Below, in pieces: positions 48,226-63,032 of a DNA stretch of 64,000 nucleotides (positions are counted from its first letter, which is position 1; every line of letters begins with the position of its first letter). The notes beneath the pieces were generated by a model. The model was not told the DNA's origin, ran no database searches, and was given only the letters and a program-made list of their open reading frames with translations. The translations under genes and the position numbers were made by a program. The DNA comes from Zonotrichia leucophrys gambelii. Its lineage: Eukaryota > Chordata > Aves > Passeriformes > Passerellidae. The DNA lies in contig NC_088178.1 of NCBI RefSeq assembly GCF_028769735.1, positions 25,441,357 through 25,505,356 of the forward strand, given 5' to 3'.

Positions 48226-49581
48226 AGTCAGAGGAAGTGTGGTTCTCCCAATTTAAAAAGATGTTTTTAATGTTAACATTTAGCATTCAATTTTAACAAA
48301 TGTTTTATGGGTTTTTACAACTAACTTAGGAACCAACATAATTAAGGAAGTCAGATTTTCTTGCTTTCACTCCTCTCCTTGCAGTAGTAAGGAGCTGATT
48401 CAGGAGATGTTATGCTAGTACACAATTAGGGTCACAAATATATGCATAATCTAAAAGGGCAGAGTTCACTGTGCAATAGTTACTCGTGTTCCATTATTCA
48501 TAAATGCTCTGATAGCTTTTCCACAAACGCCCAGTGCTTAATGAATCTTGAAAGCTTTTAGTTCAAACAATTATTCCTCATGAAAATGTGTACCAAAGCA
48601 TATTATTTGTAACTCTATTTGCTTCTCCCCATTTAAATTTCAATTGCTGAGCAGGAAGCAGAAACAAAACCTTCACTGTTGGGCAACAGCCACAGTAAAA
48701 CAAATTATGAAGGTGGAGCAGCTGATGAGCATACACAAAAGTTAAGTCCCTCAAAGTACATCACTGTGAGGACCACGCTTTTGTATAAAATAAGGGTCAG
48801 CACATGAATTAATTACAAACTGAAAGAGGGATCTGACTGATGAATATTAGTGGGTATTTCCAGTTCAAAACAGCTGCAATTAACTCTGCCTTTGCTGTTA
48901 GCTCAACAGTCAAACTAGGCAGTGCTGACACGAGGGAACAACGCAGCGATGCCCAGCTCCAGCTGATAACTGGAATTGCATTCAGCAGCCTCTCACCCTG
49001 GCTGTCCCTGCACAGGGCTGTGCTCTGGGAGTGCTGCAGCTCATGGCACCACAAACCTCAGAGCCTCCACACAGAGATGCTCAGCAGTGCTGAAGGCAGC
49101 AGTTCTACATCCTCCCAACTGCTCATGGGGACCAAAGCCCTGGCTTGGTAAGAAACACATTTTGTGCACAGAGCTTGGCTTGAAAGAAGAGCGGAGAGGG
49201 AGAAGCCAGCCTGACCAGCTTTGAAGTCCAACCTGCCACATTGAAACCAGCCTGGGCTCCCCCAGGAGCTGGGCCAACCTTTGGGCACGGCAGGGGAGGG
49301 AGATCTGCTCGTGGCGCCTGCAGCCTCTCCTCACCCTGGGTGAAAGGTGCACGGGAGATGTTACAATCTGTTTCCATCTCAATTCCTGGAGCTGATAAGC
49401 ATTTTCAAGTGCCTGAGTTTCGCCTCCCAGGGGGACTGGATCTGGGAGCTGCCCCATTATATCTGCATGCTCTCTCACACACATACATCCTCAGTCTATG
49501 GAGGGAACATTTGTTGTAAACATATGGAGAAGGCCCTGCTGGAGGCCAGCATTTAATGCTCTAGTTAATAACATTTCGAAG

Positions 49582-49601
49582 AAAAAAAAAAGGGGGGGGG
49601 G
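49582..49601 (+). repeat. Homopurine tract: ten A followed by ten G
   Basis: A pure A run is followed directly by a pure G run, and the purine strand continues into 'gaagaggagag'. Such tracts can form unusual DNA structures and are prone to length change and sequencing error. Confidence 0.9.
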
Positions 49602-52600
49602 AAGAGGAGAGAACTAAATTCAGTAGGATGTGAACACAAATGAGGCTCTCAGGTGTAACAGCATTTGCCAAGGTTTGAGCAAGCAAGCTTAAAGACATCC
49701 CAGGGCTCTAATAAATGAGGGACACGGCCCCTCAGAATGCATGAGATAATTGCCTGTCTCTATAATATACACACACAGGAAAGGGGGTTCAGCCTGTTTG
49801 TGGTCAATTTGAGGTGTGCTGAGGGCAATTTGCATTGGGCTGAGGTTTCTTAACAACATTCCCAAATACAACAGAACAGTTGTTTTTAAATGTCAGACAG
49901 CATTTTTCCAACTTGTCCTGCACAGTCCTCCTCTTCTGTCCAGGGAATAGCAGCTGTCTGGCTGATGCTCTGGGTTGTTTTCCTCCTGGCTGGATTTCTC
50001 CATTTAGCTGCCAGCATTTTTGTTCTTTGATGACTGGGTTTGTAAGCTGGTACCCACTGCTAATGATAATGGCTACTGAGGTCTATTACAGAGCAGTGTA
50101 ATACTGACACTGTACATCCCAGAATGGGGAAAAAGCCACGAATGTGTGGGGATGGATTTCGCTCCAGGATCAGCTGTGCCTTCCTTGACTAATTAATCTG
50201 CAAGATTTGAACAGTCGGTAGCATGAAAAAAATGGGTCAACTTGGCAGCATGGGACTTAAATAAATAAAAATGAGGCAATAGGTTAGACTATGCCTGTGC
50301 TTTGTCAAGGTTTGAAGCCAATACAATATAAAACAGAGTCTTATAAAATGAGATGAATCAGATGAGGGTGAACTGTGTGAGGCAACTTGTTCTATGCCTA
50401 GGAAGGAAGGTGTCAGTAACTTTACTGAAGGCTACACCATGACAGGATGCAGAGATGGATAATGCACTTACTGCATGACAATTAAACAGGTTTTTCACAG
50501 GAAAGAGTAACACAAAAAGATGAAGGCAGCTCTAGTCTATATAGCCATAGTTTTACTTTGATTTAAAATTTTTATTGTATGTATGGGGTTTTTTCCCACA
50601 GTTTTGGAAGCTCAGGCAATCCCACAGTGTGCATTAGTACCTGTTCTGATTATTCAGTTTGTGGAGGCAGAGCTGAAGGACTGACCACCATGGTGAATCC
50701 TGTCATTCCTTACTGCAAAATGAGCAGGTGTCTGCCAACTGCCCATCACTAGGACATGGATCAGAGTTCATTCAGGGGAAGCAAATTAATTTTGCACCAT
50801 TCTAAAGCTCAATTTTCAGTGGATTTATTGTAAAAGATGTTAAAAGAGATTAATTAAGTGGTTTTGGGACCAGAACATGACTCCTCTGTGCAAGTTCTGC
50901 AGTGTCTTATATACTTACACAAAGACCAACTTCTCCAGTCCCATAAAAAGCAAGAAACTCAAAAGATGGAGGCAGGAGACCTCCTTCCTTATAGCTTTAA
51001 GACCTCCATCCTTCACTCAAAAGCTAATAAAATCGGTTCACAAGTAAAAGAAGCCAGACACCTATATGCCGAGACCAAGCTGTATGCAAGTCTTGTTTTT
51101 ACAGGAACATGAGGGTAGGCAGCTGAACACACCTTGTGACAAACTGGACCTAATTCTATCCAGATTCAGAGTAGGCAGCAGGCCACTTCTCCCACAAAGG
51201 GAAGCTGCAGTGCATACTGAGTCAGTCAGAGGATGCCTCATGCTCCCCCTCTAGGCACCAAGTCCTTCTACCTCTCTCCAACACAGCACTGATTCCAGCT
51301 AAGAAGGTTTACAGAAAATAACTTGTTCTCTCCTTTCTTCACAGAGTGTCTCTTTCCCACTTGCTCTGCCCACTCCCATCCTACCCTTGGATCACGAGCA
51401 CACTGAACTCGCTCCCTTACCAATTCTCTTCTGGGAGAAATCTGGTTTTGTACAAGGTACCAGGAGTAAGAATATTTTAAAAGCATGACTGAGCAGGACA
51501 ACATTGTAACAGAAATTCTGGCCCCCAGTTATGCGCACAAACAACTGAGCAACCTGCCAATATTTAAAGCAAACACATAGAACAAATTTCTTTGTTAATT
51601 TACTGACCAATTTCCCTCCTCCTCCACAAAGGGAACACTGTGCTCCACCCCTCCCCTCTTTGGGCAGCTCAATCCCATTCTTTGCCCAGCATTTCATTTT
51701 GGTCTTGTAATTGTTTTCTACTACAGAAGCTACTTACAGCTACACAAGACAAATGACAGGAAAAAAACCAGCTTAGAACCACTGAATTTGTCCAAAAGCA
51801 TTACATGGTATATATTTCATTCTGAAACTTAACCAGGCAGCCACAATAAAAGCCCCAGACATCTCTCCTTGTCCAGAAGCAATTCAGGCCCTGGGGAACA
51901 ATCTTGTGTAGTGGCTAATGTGGGTGATGCCATCTCTAATGCAACAAGGTCAAAATATGTAATTAGCATTTTTCTCTCAGGGTTTCTCTCTTGCTGTGTG
52001 CTCACTGTGCTGTCTCTCCTGGCTGTGGGCTGCCCTCTCTCGCTGCAGGGCAAATCAGGAATGAGCTCCAGTGCAGACAACAGCAACAGCCCAGAGTGAT
52101 CAGTTTCTAGGGGTACTCAGCACTCACTGGTGCCAGCTCAAATCTTAAAATGAAAGCTCAACTCAGTCATCCAGGAGCTTGGTCTTCCCTTCATATGGGA
52201 TTTTATCAGATCAACACTTAGAGCAAGAAGCAAAAGCAGAAGCCAAAGTGGAACATGTGAACCAGGTAAAGAGGACTCAGGAGAGCTGCTGGCATTCCAC
52301 ATCACAGCAATGAACTTTCACTGGGAACTTTCAGTGGGGTCTTGAAGACTTTTTAAACAGGCAGAGGTGCCATGGCAAGGAGAGCTTTTGCTGCAGGTTC
52401 TGTGGGACAATGCCAGTATCAAACCTCCACCTCCTCTCTGCACACAGCATTGGTAACTGTCAGTCATTTATGTATTCCATAAGCATGAACTCCAAACAGA
52501 AGGTGCTGGGGAGGCAACAAAACTTTATGGCATGGTGTAGATCTGTTCTTCATATGGACACCTTTTATTATCTTTATTAGGCTCATGTCCCCATCTCCCA

Positions 52601-55600
52601 GCATGTTGTGTCTGCCCTGCCATCTCACCTGCATCCCTTTCCCTGGGATCAGCCTGCTGGGTGCTGTTGTTTCCCTTCCCTGGCAGGAGGAGGTAGAGGT
52701 CCCAGCCTGTGTCACAAGAGCCTGTAATACATCAGCCCAAATCTCCCATTTTGTTGCCCAAAGCAAAGAGCACATCTTTAATTCTCTCACAGCAAACACC
52801 ACAACCGGTGATGTCTCCTTGATTCATATATCTCTCCCCCATTTCCCTCCCTGGCAGTTTTCTTCTCTTTATCTCTACCTGAAAACTACATCACACTTGA
52901 AATCTGTCAAATGGTTTCCATTTGTATCCAGAAATCTCAGTATTAATAATACATTTTTACCCTATTATTTCTAGTTTCAGTGAAACTTCACAGCAAGCTG
53001 ACAATTTCTGTCTTATGAACACTTCCATGACACGATTTCATGAAGTCTGGTTGATACCTAAAGCAGCAAGAGAATTGCCCCTCAGTCCCACAAGTCTCTG
53101 CTTACAGGGATGCTCATATCCTTCTTGAGGTGTTTGGGGTTTGCTGTTATTAAGTCATTTCACGTAAATGAAAGGTGCACATTTCAAATTCCAGCTACAG
53201 GGGAACGTCCAGCTGTCCTCTGCTCTGATATGTGAGGAAAGGAAAGCAAAATGCACCTATTCTCCATATAATATGACAATAAAACAGGGATATCTGAACA
53301 GCTATGCAAAAAATTCAAATGTTTGCCGTTCAAAAGATTACCATTCCTTTTAAAGTTTTTTTACTTCCTGCTCCTTCACAAAATCTGTGCCTCTCTCTTC
53401 TGCATATCACAGTGATCCATTCTGACCCCATGTCCCCATCATTGCTATTGCTCCCCTCCAGCTCTCTAAGGCCTCCACAGTCCTGCTCAATGGGGAGGCA
53501 GAAATCTCAACCCTTTCTCTCCACCTCACCTTCAGAGCACTATCTTTGATACCACCTGGGTTGTGTGATCTGTAGTCACTCTGTCTGTCCCTGGCAAGGT
53601 TTCCTTGGCTGTTCCTGCACTGGCAGGGTTCTCCCTTCCACCTGCCCCCAGTGCATTCTCCATTCCAGGAGTGGATCTGAGTCCCTCCCGTACCACGCGC
53701 TTCCAGCAGCCCAAACCCAGCCCCAGCCGTGTGATCCCTGACTCACAGTGCAAGTCAGCACTTAAGCTGCTTTCCCAAACCCAAATCCAAATCATCTGAC
53801 CCAGCACGCTGCAGAGCACAAACACAATCCACCTCAGCAATCAAGCTGTGTGACCAGCCATCATTCACTGAAGGAAATTTCTCCCCTGCTACCTCAGAAT
53901 TTCTGGACAGTCTCAGGGCTAAAATTGCCTCTGCAGTCTGAGTTGGTCCTACTGTCTGAGCTCAAGTGTTGCAGAAATGCTTATTTTAGAAACATTAATT
54001 ACTTCTAGTATCCCAGGTGAAAATTAAATATAGTGTGGAATAAATCAATAATAACAATAGTAGGTATAGGACACAACCTGGTGCTGACATAAGAACTGAA
54101 AAGGTCAGAGCCAATGGCTGTTGGCAGCCACATCTGGCATTGAAGCGTGCATCAAAAACAGCTGGAATCACTTAATAAGAAATTAACATGAGGTGAGAAA
54201 TCCTCATCATGTGACAGAGGTGTGCAGCCAGGGCAGATGCAGCTGTAAAGTGGATTTTGGTGCAGCTCAGTGCTACAGCACAGCTACAACAAGGGAAGCA
54301 CAGAAACCCAATCCATGGGGATTCCTAAACAACTGGAATATGGATAACTGTGGGAATTCCAGCAGAGCTAGAAAGCTGTATTCTAGAACCATTATTTCAT
54401 CAGTAAACACAGGGGGCCTAATTTTGTTCTCAACTACTGTGATATAAAAAGTTACAGTGGAGTGAGAGTAATCCCACTGCAAGAAAAACGTGTTAATAAC
54501 AAAATCAAATTTGTACTACCTGTGAATCAATGGGAACAGCATCTGCTGTGCTCTGACTTATTTTGCTTCAGGATTTGTGGCAGCCCCTCCACTTACAATG
54601 GAAGGAACAGCAAACAGTCACTTCCACTGGTAGTAAATGATACCCTCGAGCAGGTGCTGCAGAAAATCTTACGAATAGCTCAGGGCTGCTCAAACAGAAA
54701 ACAGATATTGCACTTTAAAAAGAAGAAAAATAAAAAACCCACAAAGTAGTCTTGTTTAGACATCTCAACATTAACAGCAGCCTTATTTTGACATTGACAG
54801 TTACCAATCCAAATTATATGAAGGTGATGCTCCTTGTTTTCTCTATTTGAGGTTTTAAATAACATCATCCATTATTAAAAAAAGCAAAGATATTTACTGA
54901 ATTGCTCATGTTTTTTAACAACCTGGACCCACTGACAAAATTTTGGACTCTGAATTTATGCCATCACCAGGTTAGAAGCATGAGGTCCTTGCTTGTTCCC
55001 ATCATGTGCTACCACAAGCTAGAGATGCTTCCTTTTAAAGTGTAGTCTTTTAAGTAAATGTCACCCAAAATTTCTAACTGCCTGTCTATTTTTTCTCCCC
55101 TAAATCATCTGTCATAATTTATCTATTCTAGCAAAGTACAATTCCTTTTAAGGAACCAGAAACTGTGGGACTCTGTCTCCAAGTTCAAATTACATTTATC
55201 ATATTTAATGTGTAGATAAAGAGTTAGATTAAAATAGTATTAGAGGTTACAAAAAACAGCTCCTATTGTCAATTCTGACAATATCAAATTTTTGAGTGCT
55301 TGACTATGCCTTCAATGTTCTTTTAATAGAAATCCTTGAAGATTATTCTCAGGTTTTGGAAAAAAAAAGAAAAAATTGGAGAGAAAAATTACAGTGCCAG
55401 GATGGAAGCTAAACATGAATCTACAGAGATTTGCACAAAGCTTCATGCCCAGCTGAATTTTAATGGGGCTTTTAAAAGCACATCCTCAACACAAAGGCAA
55501 AGCCATGACAGATTTCAAGCCTTTAATGACTCAAGTTCTTCAGCAAAGACCAAATACACACACATAAGTGAGACTATTTTCCTTCTGTCTCTCTGATAAA

Positions 55601-58600
55601 TAGCTTATCTTTTGCTTTATCAACAAAACCTGCCTGAAGCAAATGTAGAGTATATTTGGGCTCAGATAGCTAAACTAGGCCAACAGAAAGCAGGGTCTTA
55701 AAAAGGGGAGTTTTGAACAGTGCTCACCACATGTAGCTTTGCTACCTCCATTTTACTGCCAGGGATACACAACCCAAAAGGAAAGGAGAACACATGTCTT
55801 TATAAAACAATCTACAACAAAAGAAAGAATAAATTGCAAGGTAAACTGCTGCTATGCCTTTTGTGAATTGCAGCAGCAAAATGCTGGGAATAAGAATAAA
55901 ACGGCCAGCTATCCTCACTGCCCACTAACATCCATCATCCCCTTCCAAGAGGGCTGGATGCAGACTGCAGGTTGGAAAAACAGGTTGGAAAAACTCCAAC
56001 ATCCACAGGCAGCTGTGTCCTTTGTACTTCAGGAGCTTCTGGAAATATCCAGCAGGAAAATTCCACGGACAGCACCTGGACACAGGGCACACACCAATGG
56101 GGGAAAGCTGCTCCTGGGAAGGCAGGGGCGTCACTGCTGCAAATGCTTGCACTCCTTTATCCTCAGGCTCCAGAGCATCCCCCTGAACACCTCCTCTCAC
56201 CTGAACCTCTCAATCAGCACCTTCTGTGCAGTGCTGGATGATTGCCTCATCTTCACAACCTACACTCCACCAAATACTGTTATCAGAGACCCCATGTGAG
56301 CTCATGCAGTGAAGGCTACAGCCTGGCATTATACAATTATATTTTCTCCAGTGCTGTTTCTTTAAGGAGAAAAAATACACACAAATCCCCAAATCACACT
56401 GTCACTGTGATGACCCCCTTGTAGCACTGCCCCAGGGCACCTCAGCAGCCCCAGGGAGGGTGCTGGGGGCTGAGGTGTGGGGTTACCCCCATGGCTGGGA
56501 ATTTGCCAGGACTGGAGCTTCTGAAAGCAACTTTTCCACCTGTGAAAATACAACATTTAATTTGTCCATAAATCAATTTCCTCCAGTGTATTTCATACGT
56601 AGAGAAAATCCATTACCTCGAGTCCTAAACAACAATTTCTGAATTAGGAGAAATGCACCCCCACAACCCACTCTAAAGCAATCAAAACTAAAAACCATTA
56701 GAACCATGTCCTTCCACCCTCCCCCTTCCAATTTAGTTAGTGTCAAAAGAGTAATGAGTAATCAGGAAAATTCCTGTTAGGCTTATCTCTCAGTCCAGTG
56801 GGATCTCTAAATCCTTTATCAGCATTCACAATGAAAAATAAGGTAACACCCACACTTGTTTAGCCCAGACTAGACACAGTCTGATACACATTTGTGGAGT
56901 GACTGGAATTTACATCGGGCAGCAATCCAGTTTCCAGGATCTTCCTGCACCCTCGCTGTGCCCAAATCTGTGTGGAAGCATCCAAAGAAGCATCAGCATC
57001 TCGCAGCTTCCAGAGCCCTTCAGTGACCCTTTTTATAAAGTGCATTTCAACCACTGGTGTATGATCCCCACTCTTCCCAAGGTAAATGTGTTACTGGTCT
57101 ATAGCTTGAGAAACAAACTGCCAGGGCCATGGGGACTTTGTAATAACATATTTGTATTCTGGAAAAAACCTTGTGCCATTTAAAGCCCAGCAATTCTGTA
57201 GCTTTTGCAGGCATCACTGATTTCTCTGGGAGGGATATTGGAAGGCACTGCAGCAAGGATACTGCCCTGCTGACACAGCTGCCTCTGTACCAAAGGCTCA
57301 GCTGAGTCATCCCCACTCTGCAAAGCCTTGCTCTGGGGCTCCCAGGTGGCCATGGATTAAAATTTGCTCGGCAGAATGGAATTCCCACACTCAGTGACCT
57401 CAGCAGATGAAATTTTGTGGCCTCCTGACTCTCAGTGAGTGACTTTACCAACACTGCTGCCACCAACACAGCTCAGTGTGCAAAGCTCTCCACACAGCAC
57501 GAGACAGACTTGGAGAAAATCAAAATTCACTGGGCTGGGATCCTCCAACATCAAGAGCTGCTTCCCATCTCTTTTCTTCCTCTACAACAGGAAGGCAGAA
57601 CGGTCACAATGCTGAAGGATCAACAACTTTCCCCACCACACCCCATCCACGTGGTGGAGCATCTCCTGCGTGGATATGACCACCAGGAGCAATGCTTGGT
57701 TCTCTTCATCCTTTTCATACTTAACCAATCCAGAGAAACCACACAGCACATCCCATGTGAACAAAAACACAACTTTCATTTACTATTTTATTACTATTTT
57801 ATGCATCTCTAGATCAGAACTGCATAATTAGCTGCCAGCAGTCAATGCATAATCAAATAAGAGTGTGAAAGTAATAAAGAAAAAACCCAACAACACAAAT
57901 CAACCCTAAATTATTAACACAAATGGAGAGATTGATTTGCATGAGAAATATTCACAACAAAAGGTGAAAGCAAAAGAATACCAGAAGCAAATACTTTAGA
58001 TACTCATTACTTGGTCACCTAGAAGTATTTCCACTAGATACAGGAAAGCACTGGAAAATCTGGAGAAACCACAAACTTCAGAAAATTCTGCAAAAAATAA
58101 ATCTCCTGTCAGAGCCAGTAAAAAAATAAAAGAGCTCATTCATCTTACATATTTTGCCTAGAAAATATAAATCCCTGGGCTAACCTGAACCACAGCAGAA
58201 TGGAACAGTTCACAGAGGAGGAATTCTCTTCTGGACACAAACTGGCTTCAAAAAAGCAAGATGGAAAATTTTTCTGTAGCAGCCTGTGCATATTACTGCA
58301 AGGGCAAACAGAAATATGTTAATGCACAAATATCTCCAGCACTGGCTACTGCTGGAGGCAGAATGTCAGCCACAAAGGGCCAATAGACTGATCCCACATG
58401 ACAATCCTATATTTCTGTGTATTTAACCATATAATTAAAACCTGCTGCTGCTACACATACTAATTAGATGGACAGCATTTCATTTCAGGAGTCAGCACCC
58501 CCCTGACTGACAGCACGGCAGCACCAGGGGCCTGCAGCAGCCAGCAAAGGCTTCACTGCTCAGAGCTGTCAGTGCTGGCTCCCCAGGGGATGCCCTCGGA

Positions 58601-61600
58601 GGGCTGGGTGGGGGTTAACAGCATTCTAAAGAGATTTCCTTCAGTCCAGCCACACCATTGTTTTCCAGTTGTTCAGTAACTGAGGTATCTCAAAGCTTGC
58701 TTTCATTCCAGTCTCACTTATAGTTTCTATATTCTCAAAATCTTTTGCCAGACAATCATATTTATAAGGCTTTCCTGTTTCATCTTCCCCAATACCCCTC
58801 CACTGCCTAAGTTTTATTAAAATCACCAAAGGCTGGGCTGCTCCAAGCATGACAGACACTGCCTGTAACCACTTGCAAAGGACAGGGGAAAGCCAGGTCC
58901 CAGGAACATCCACTGGGGCCTCAGCAGAGGATGCTCCACAGTAAGTTTGAGAAGCTGTAATGCAGAATTTTAGTTAATTAAAGCTTCACATGCTCTTTTC
59001 AGGGTCAGTCCAGGGTCCAGTTCTGATCATGGCTGTAGCTGCTGCCATTTGCATTTTGGCAGAACATTCTAAAGCAGATTAATCATTGCATAGGAAAATC
59101 CACACTGAGGAAGAACATGACTTACACTGATATAATTTATTCCCCTTCCACCAATGACCCAGAACATCCCAGGTGCATGACTGCAACCACCAAAAAAAAA
59201 TTCAATCCTGGCTCCAGGTGCCCCTTATTAAACATGTGCCTTATCTCCACAGCACAGCCTCAGCACCAAGTGCAAGATTCCTGCAGACCCTCAGCTGGTC
59301 CTTCAGACATCTCATGGCCACTCATGCTCATCCACAGCCTTCCCAGCTCACTAGAAAAGACACAATACATTTCCACATAAGAAAGGCAGCCACTAACCAT
59401 ACAAGAGCAGAGTCCTGTGGGTTCAGAACAACACAGGCATCAAAGGCTCAGGGATATTCACCACTCTTGCAGACACAGAAGCTCACAAAGCATCAATAAA
59501 CAGTTATACTGACCACACACAGTCATTTACACATCAGCCTGGGCTTTAACCTAATTGCTTCCAAAGGAAAAGCAGCATCTCAGACCTCAACTGATCACAG
59601 TAACACTGGTGAGCACAACCCCAGGGGCTCAGGCCAGAGCAGGGGCAGCTCCAAGCACACAGCTTTGGTCAGTGGATGTAGCACACCCTGGCTCTCCTAA
59701 TCCCTGTCACTCAGCTGCCTTCAGGAAAGCCCGGGCTGTGATCACCACTCTGCCTTTCAGCTGAACAGACAGCGTTGGATTTCATCAGCCATTTCACTGT
59801 CACACTGCATTGTCCACACGGGATAATGAGCCCCGAGGCTCTGCTGCTCCCAGCACTGCAGTGTGATGGGGAACATATTCCTGCGTGGCACACAGGGACA
59901 GGAGCCTGCCCTGAGCACAGGGACACCCTGCAGACACTGGTAGGGACAAGGCACACCTGTGTCTCTGCCTGCAGATTCGAAATGAGGCTTGGGCTTGTCT
60001 TCCCAATTTTCACAGCAGAAACTTGCAAGTCTGATGGAAACAAAGACACAGAACCCTTCTTTAAAGGTTTCTCTGGCTAAATAAATAAATTGATAATGAA
60101 AAAAATTGTTGTGTTTTATAAACACTGCTGAGTATCTGTAAGGGAAATGATTTTAGGTTGTAACTTACCTGACTACATCTTATGGTTTTTTCTTCTTTTT
60201 GGTTCATGTTGGATATTATAAAAGTGGGTTGTTTATAATCAGCACTCATTTTCACATTCCTAAGACATACTAATAGCTGAGCTATAGCACTGCAGTGAAG
60301 TGTTAACTGAATTTTTCCAGCACTTCTCTTCACCTTTCCACTCTCCACTGACGAAAAAAATCTTTTCCAGCTGAGTTCAGCAAACCTGCATATGTGAGTG
60401 AAGGCAGCAAGGCCTCACACTGAGTCACAGCCAGTTTAGGTACAAACAGTTCCAAAGCAAAACTAAAAACAAACAAACAAAGCCAACAAAAAATCTGGGA
60501 TGCTTATTTAAAGCTACAAACTGTTGATCTAAAAAATTGGTGCTGACTAGGGAGAAAACAGAGTCAGAACATTTTTTATTTGTGAAATGTTAGCAAAATT
60601 TACCAATGGGGAATACCAAACTAACCTAGGCACAATTAAGGTGCTGATAAATACCACTGTGAGGCAGGCTCCAAGCTCAGTGACACTGGGATAAATCTAA
60701 ATTTCCAGTGGCATGACTAGGACAGCTCTGTCCTTCCAAACCTACCCAACTGCCAGCAGGAAGAATTTTAGGTGCAGAGAACACAGGGCAGGGAGGAGCC
60801 ATCCACCTGTACCTTGTGTCCCTCCTGCCTGCTCTGCCTGGATGCAGTTTTAACTGGGCAGCATCATTCACAAACAGCAGTCTCTCTCCTTCCTGCACTG
60901 CAACTTAATATTGCAATTATTTAATCCTACCTTATGTCATCCTGAGCTCCCTGCCTACACACAGCTTCCAGAAAGCATCTCACATGTAAACCATACAGCA
61001 ACTGTTAGTCCATACATTATGTAAGCAATAATCTGGAGAGCAGGAGGGGGAGGGGGGAGAAAAAAAAGGAACAAATCCATAGCCTTAGTAGGCTGGCTAA
61101 GTGCATATTTCCAACAAATGTCAATTTGCTGGTTACCTGAACAGGCCTGAACAGCACAGGGATTACAGATTTCACCCATGCTGACAGATGGCATTTTGCA
61201 GTTTTGATCCATGGCACATTTAAAGGAATACATTCATGAAGCAAGACACATGATAAAGAGTAAAGGACCTGAGACAGGAAAACACGGACTGCATTAAGCA
61301 TGCAGGATTCAAGCATGCAAGGTTTTGCTCTGCTGTCACACCAGGATTGATCCCATTAACTTCCATGGGGACAGGCCTGATTTACTCAATTGTAAACAAT
61401 CAAAATGAGGCCTGTGGCTCGAGGCCAACACAGCAATTCATTTTCAGCACTGCAGGCTCCATCAGGGCTGGGGGATTTGCCAGAGAGCCTCAGTGAGCTG
61501 GGAGAGGGGAGCTCCTGGATGCACCTGGCCAGTCCTGCTTTCGCTTCATCCAGGTGCTCAGCAGAAGTACCTCAGGATGGATAAAGTACCTTTATTTATG

Positions 61601-63016
61601 ATGTGGAAGCAATTAACCAGTACTGAGTCCAAGCTGTCCCCTTCAGTGGTTAGACAAATATAAACCCCTTGAGGAGCAGCAGAAATGTGACACAGCCTCT
61701 TCACTGTTCCCTAGGCAGGCAGGTATCACCCTGAGAGCTGCAGCTGTGCAGAGGTGAGTGTGCAAGGGCAGACAGGAGATACAGCATCACTAATGGTAAG
61801 ATAAATACATTAAAGTGTGCTACTGAACATCATCCTCACATGATAAGGAAAATTTCCAAGGTTCCTGTTTGAAATCTAAACACACCTTTATTTGCTCTTG
61901 ATTTTACTGTCTCTCTCTGTTTTCTCAAAGTGTAAGAAAGATACAGGCTACAAACTCCCTGCTCTCGTGCCCACATTTCACTTATTGGCTTTTACAATGG
62001 TTTAAAATTTTGCCAATTTTATTGGTTTTATATAAGCCCCAGCAATCAATCATAAAGTAAAAGATATGAAGTAAAAATGCAATAAACATTATTGCTTGAC
62101 AGCTGCCTGGTGGCCCATGTGGGACCAGCTGATGGCATTACTCCAGGACCTAATAGAGAAGCTTATACCTTCAGATTAACATTAATTGGCATCCTTAGGG
62201 CAGCACAAGCAAAGAGGCCAAGGACCAAATGGGCCACGAAAATTCAGCAAACCATTTCTCTCTCAGCTGAAGGGAGGCAGACAGGCAGCCTGCAATGGAA
62301 AAATGTCTTTGTTATTCCCAAGGAGAGGCAAATACAGAGACAGGGCCCTGACAGGTCTCTGCAGAGGGTGACAGATGATGTCACAGACAAGAAAGTTTTA
62401 AACAAAACAAATAATAAAAGACAGAGAGAGAAGATTGCCTCTGATGTGACCAGAGACATCCTTTGAGGATGCTAATGGAGAGAATTGATTATAAACCTTG
62501 CCTTTTTTTGCAGCACATACAGCAAAGAACAAGTGCTTGAATCAAACATGAGCATGCATAAAGATGTCCTTCCCTGGAAGAATGCTTTAGACTCTGATTT
62601 TCTGGCACCAAAATGTGCAAAGCACTAAAATATTTATCAAACAGCTTGGGTGCAAAGACCCATGCACAGGCTCTGGACTATTTTGATGTGGGCAAACCAG
62701 GGAGCTCTTGGTACATTGGGAAGTATCAGCTCCTCAGATTGGACTCTTTCTCAGTGACAGCATTCATTACAGACTCAGCTGGTAGGAGGCTAACACCACC
62801 AGTGCCTTCTCCTTCACTGTTTATTTGGAGTTAGGAGGAGGTTTCTGCTTGGTTTCTTCTCAGAAAATTCTGGCAACTTCCTCCTCTGGGCAGCAGGCAG
62901 CACAGTAATACGTGGTGTTGGGTATCACATGGGATTCTCAAACAGATCCCATGTGAAAATCTGCCACTCTCCCACATACACAAACAATAGACTTCTCATT
63001 AATATGTCAGCTTGTT

Positions 63017-63032
63017 AAAAAAAAAAAAAAAA
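63017..63032 (+). repeat. Poly(A) run of 16
   Basis: An uninterrupted run of A. No retroposon body is recognised on its 5' side, so it is reported only as a simple repeat. Confidence 0.9.
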
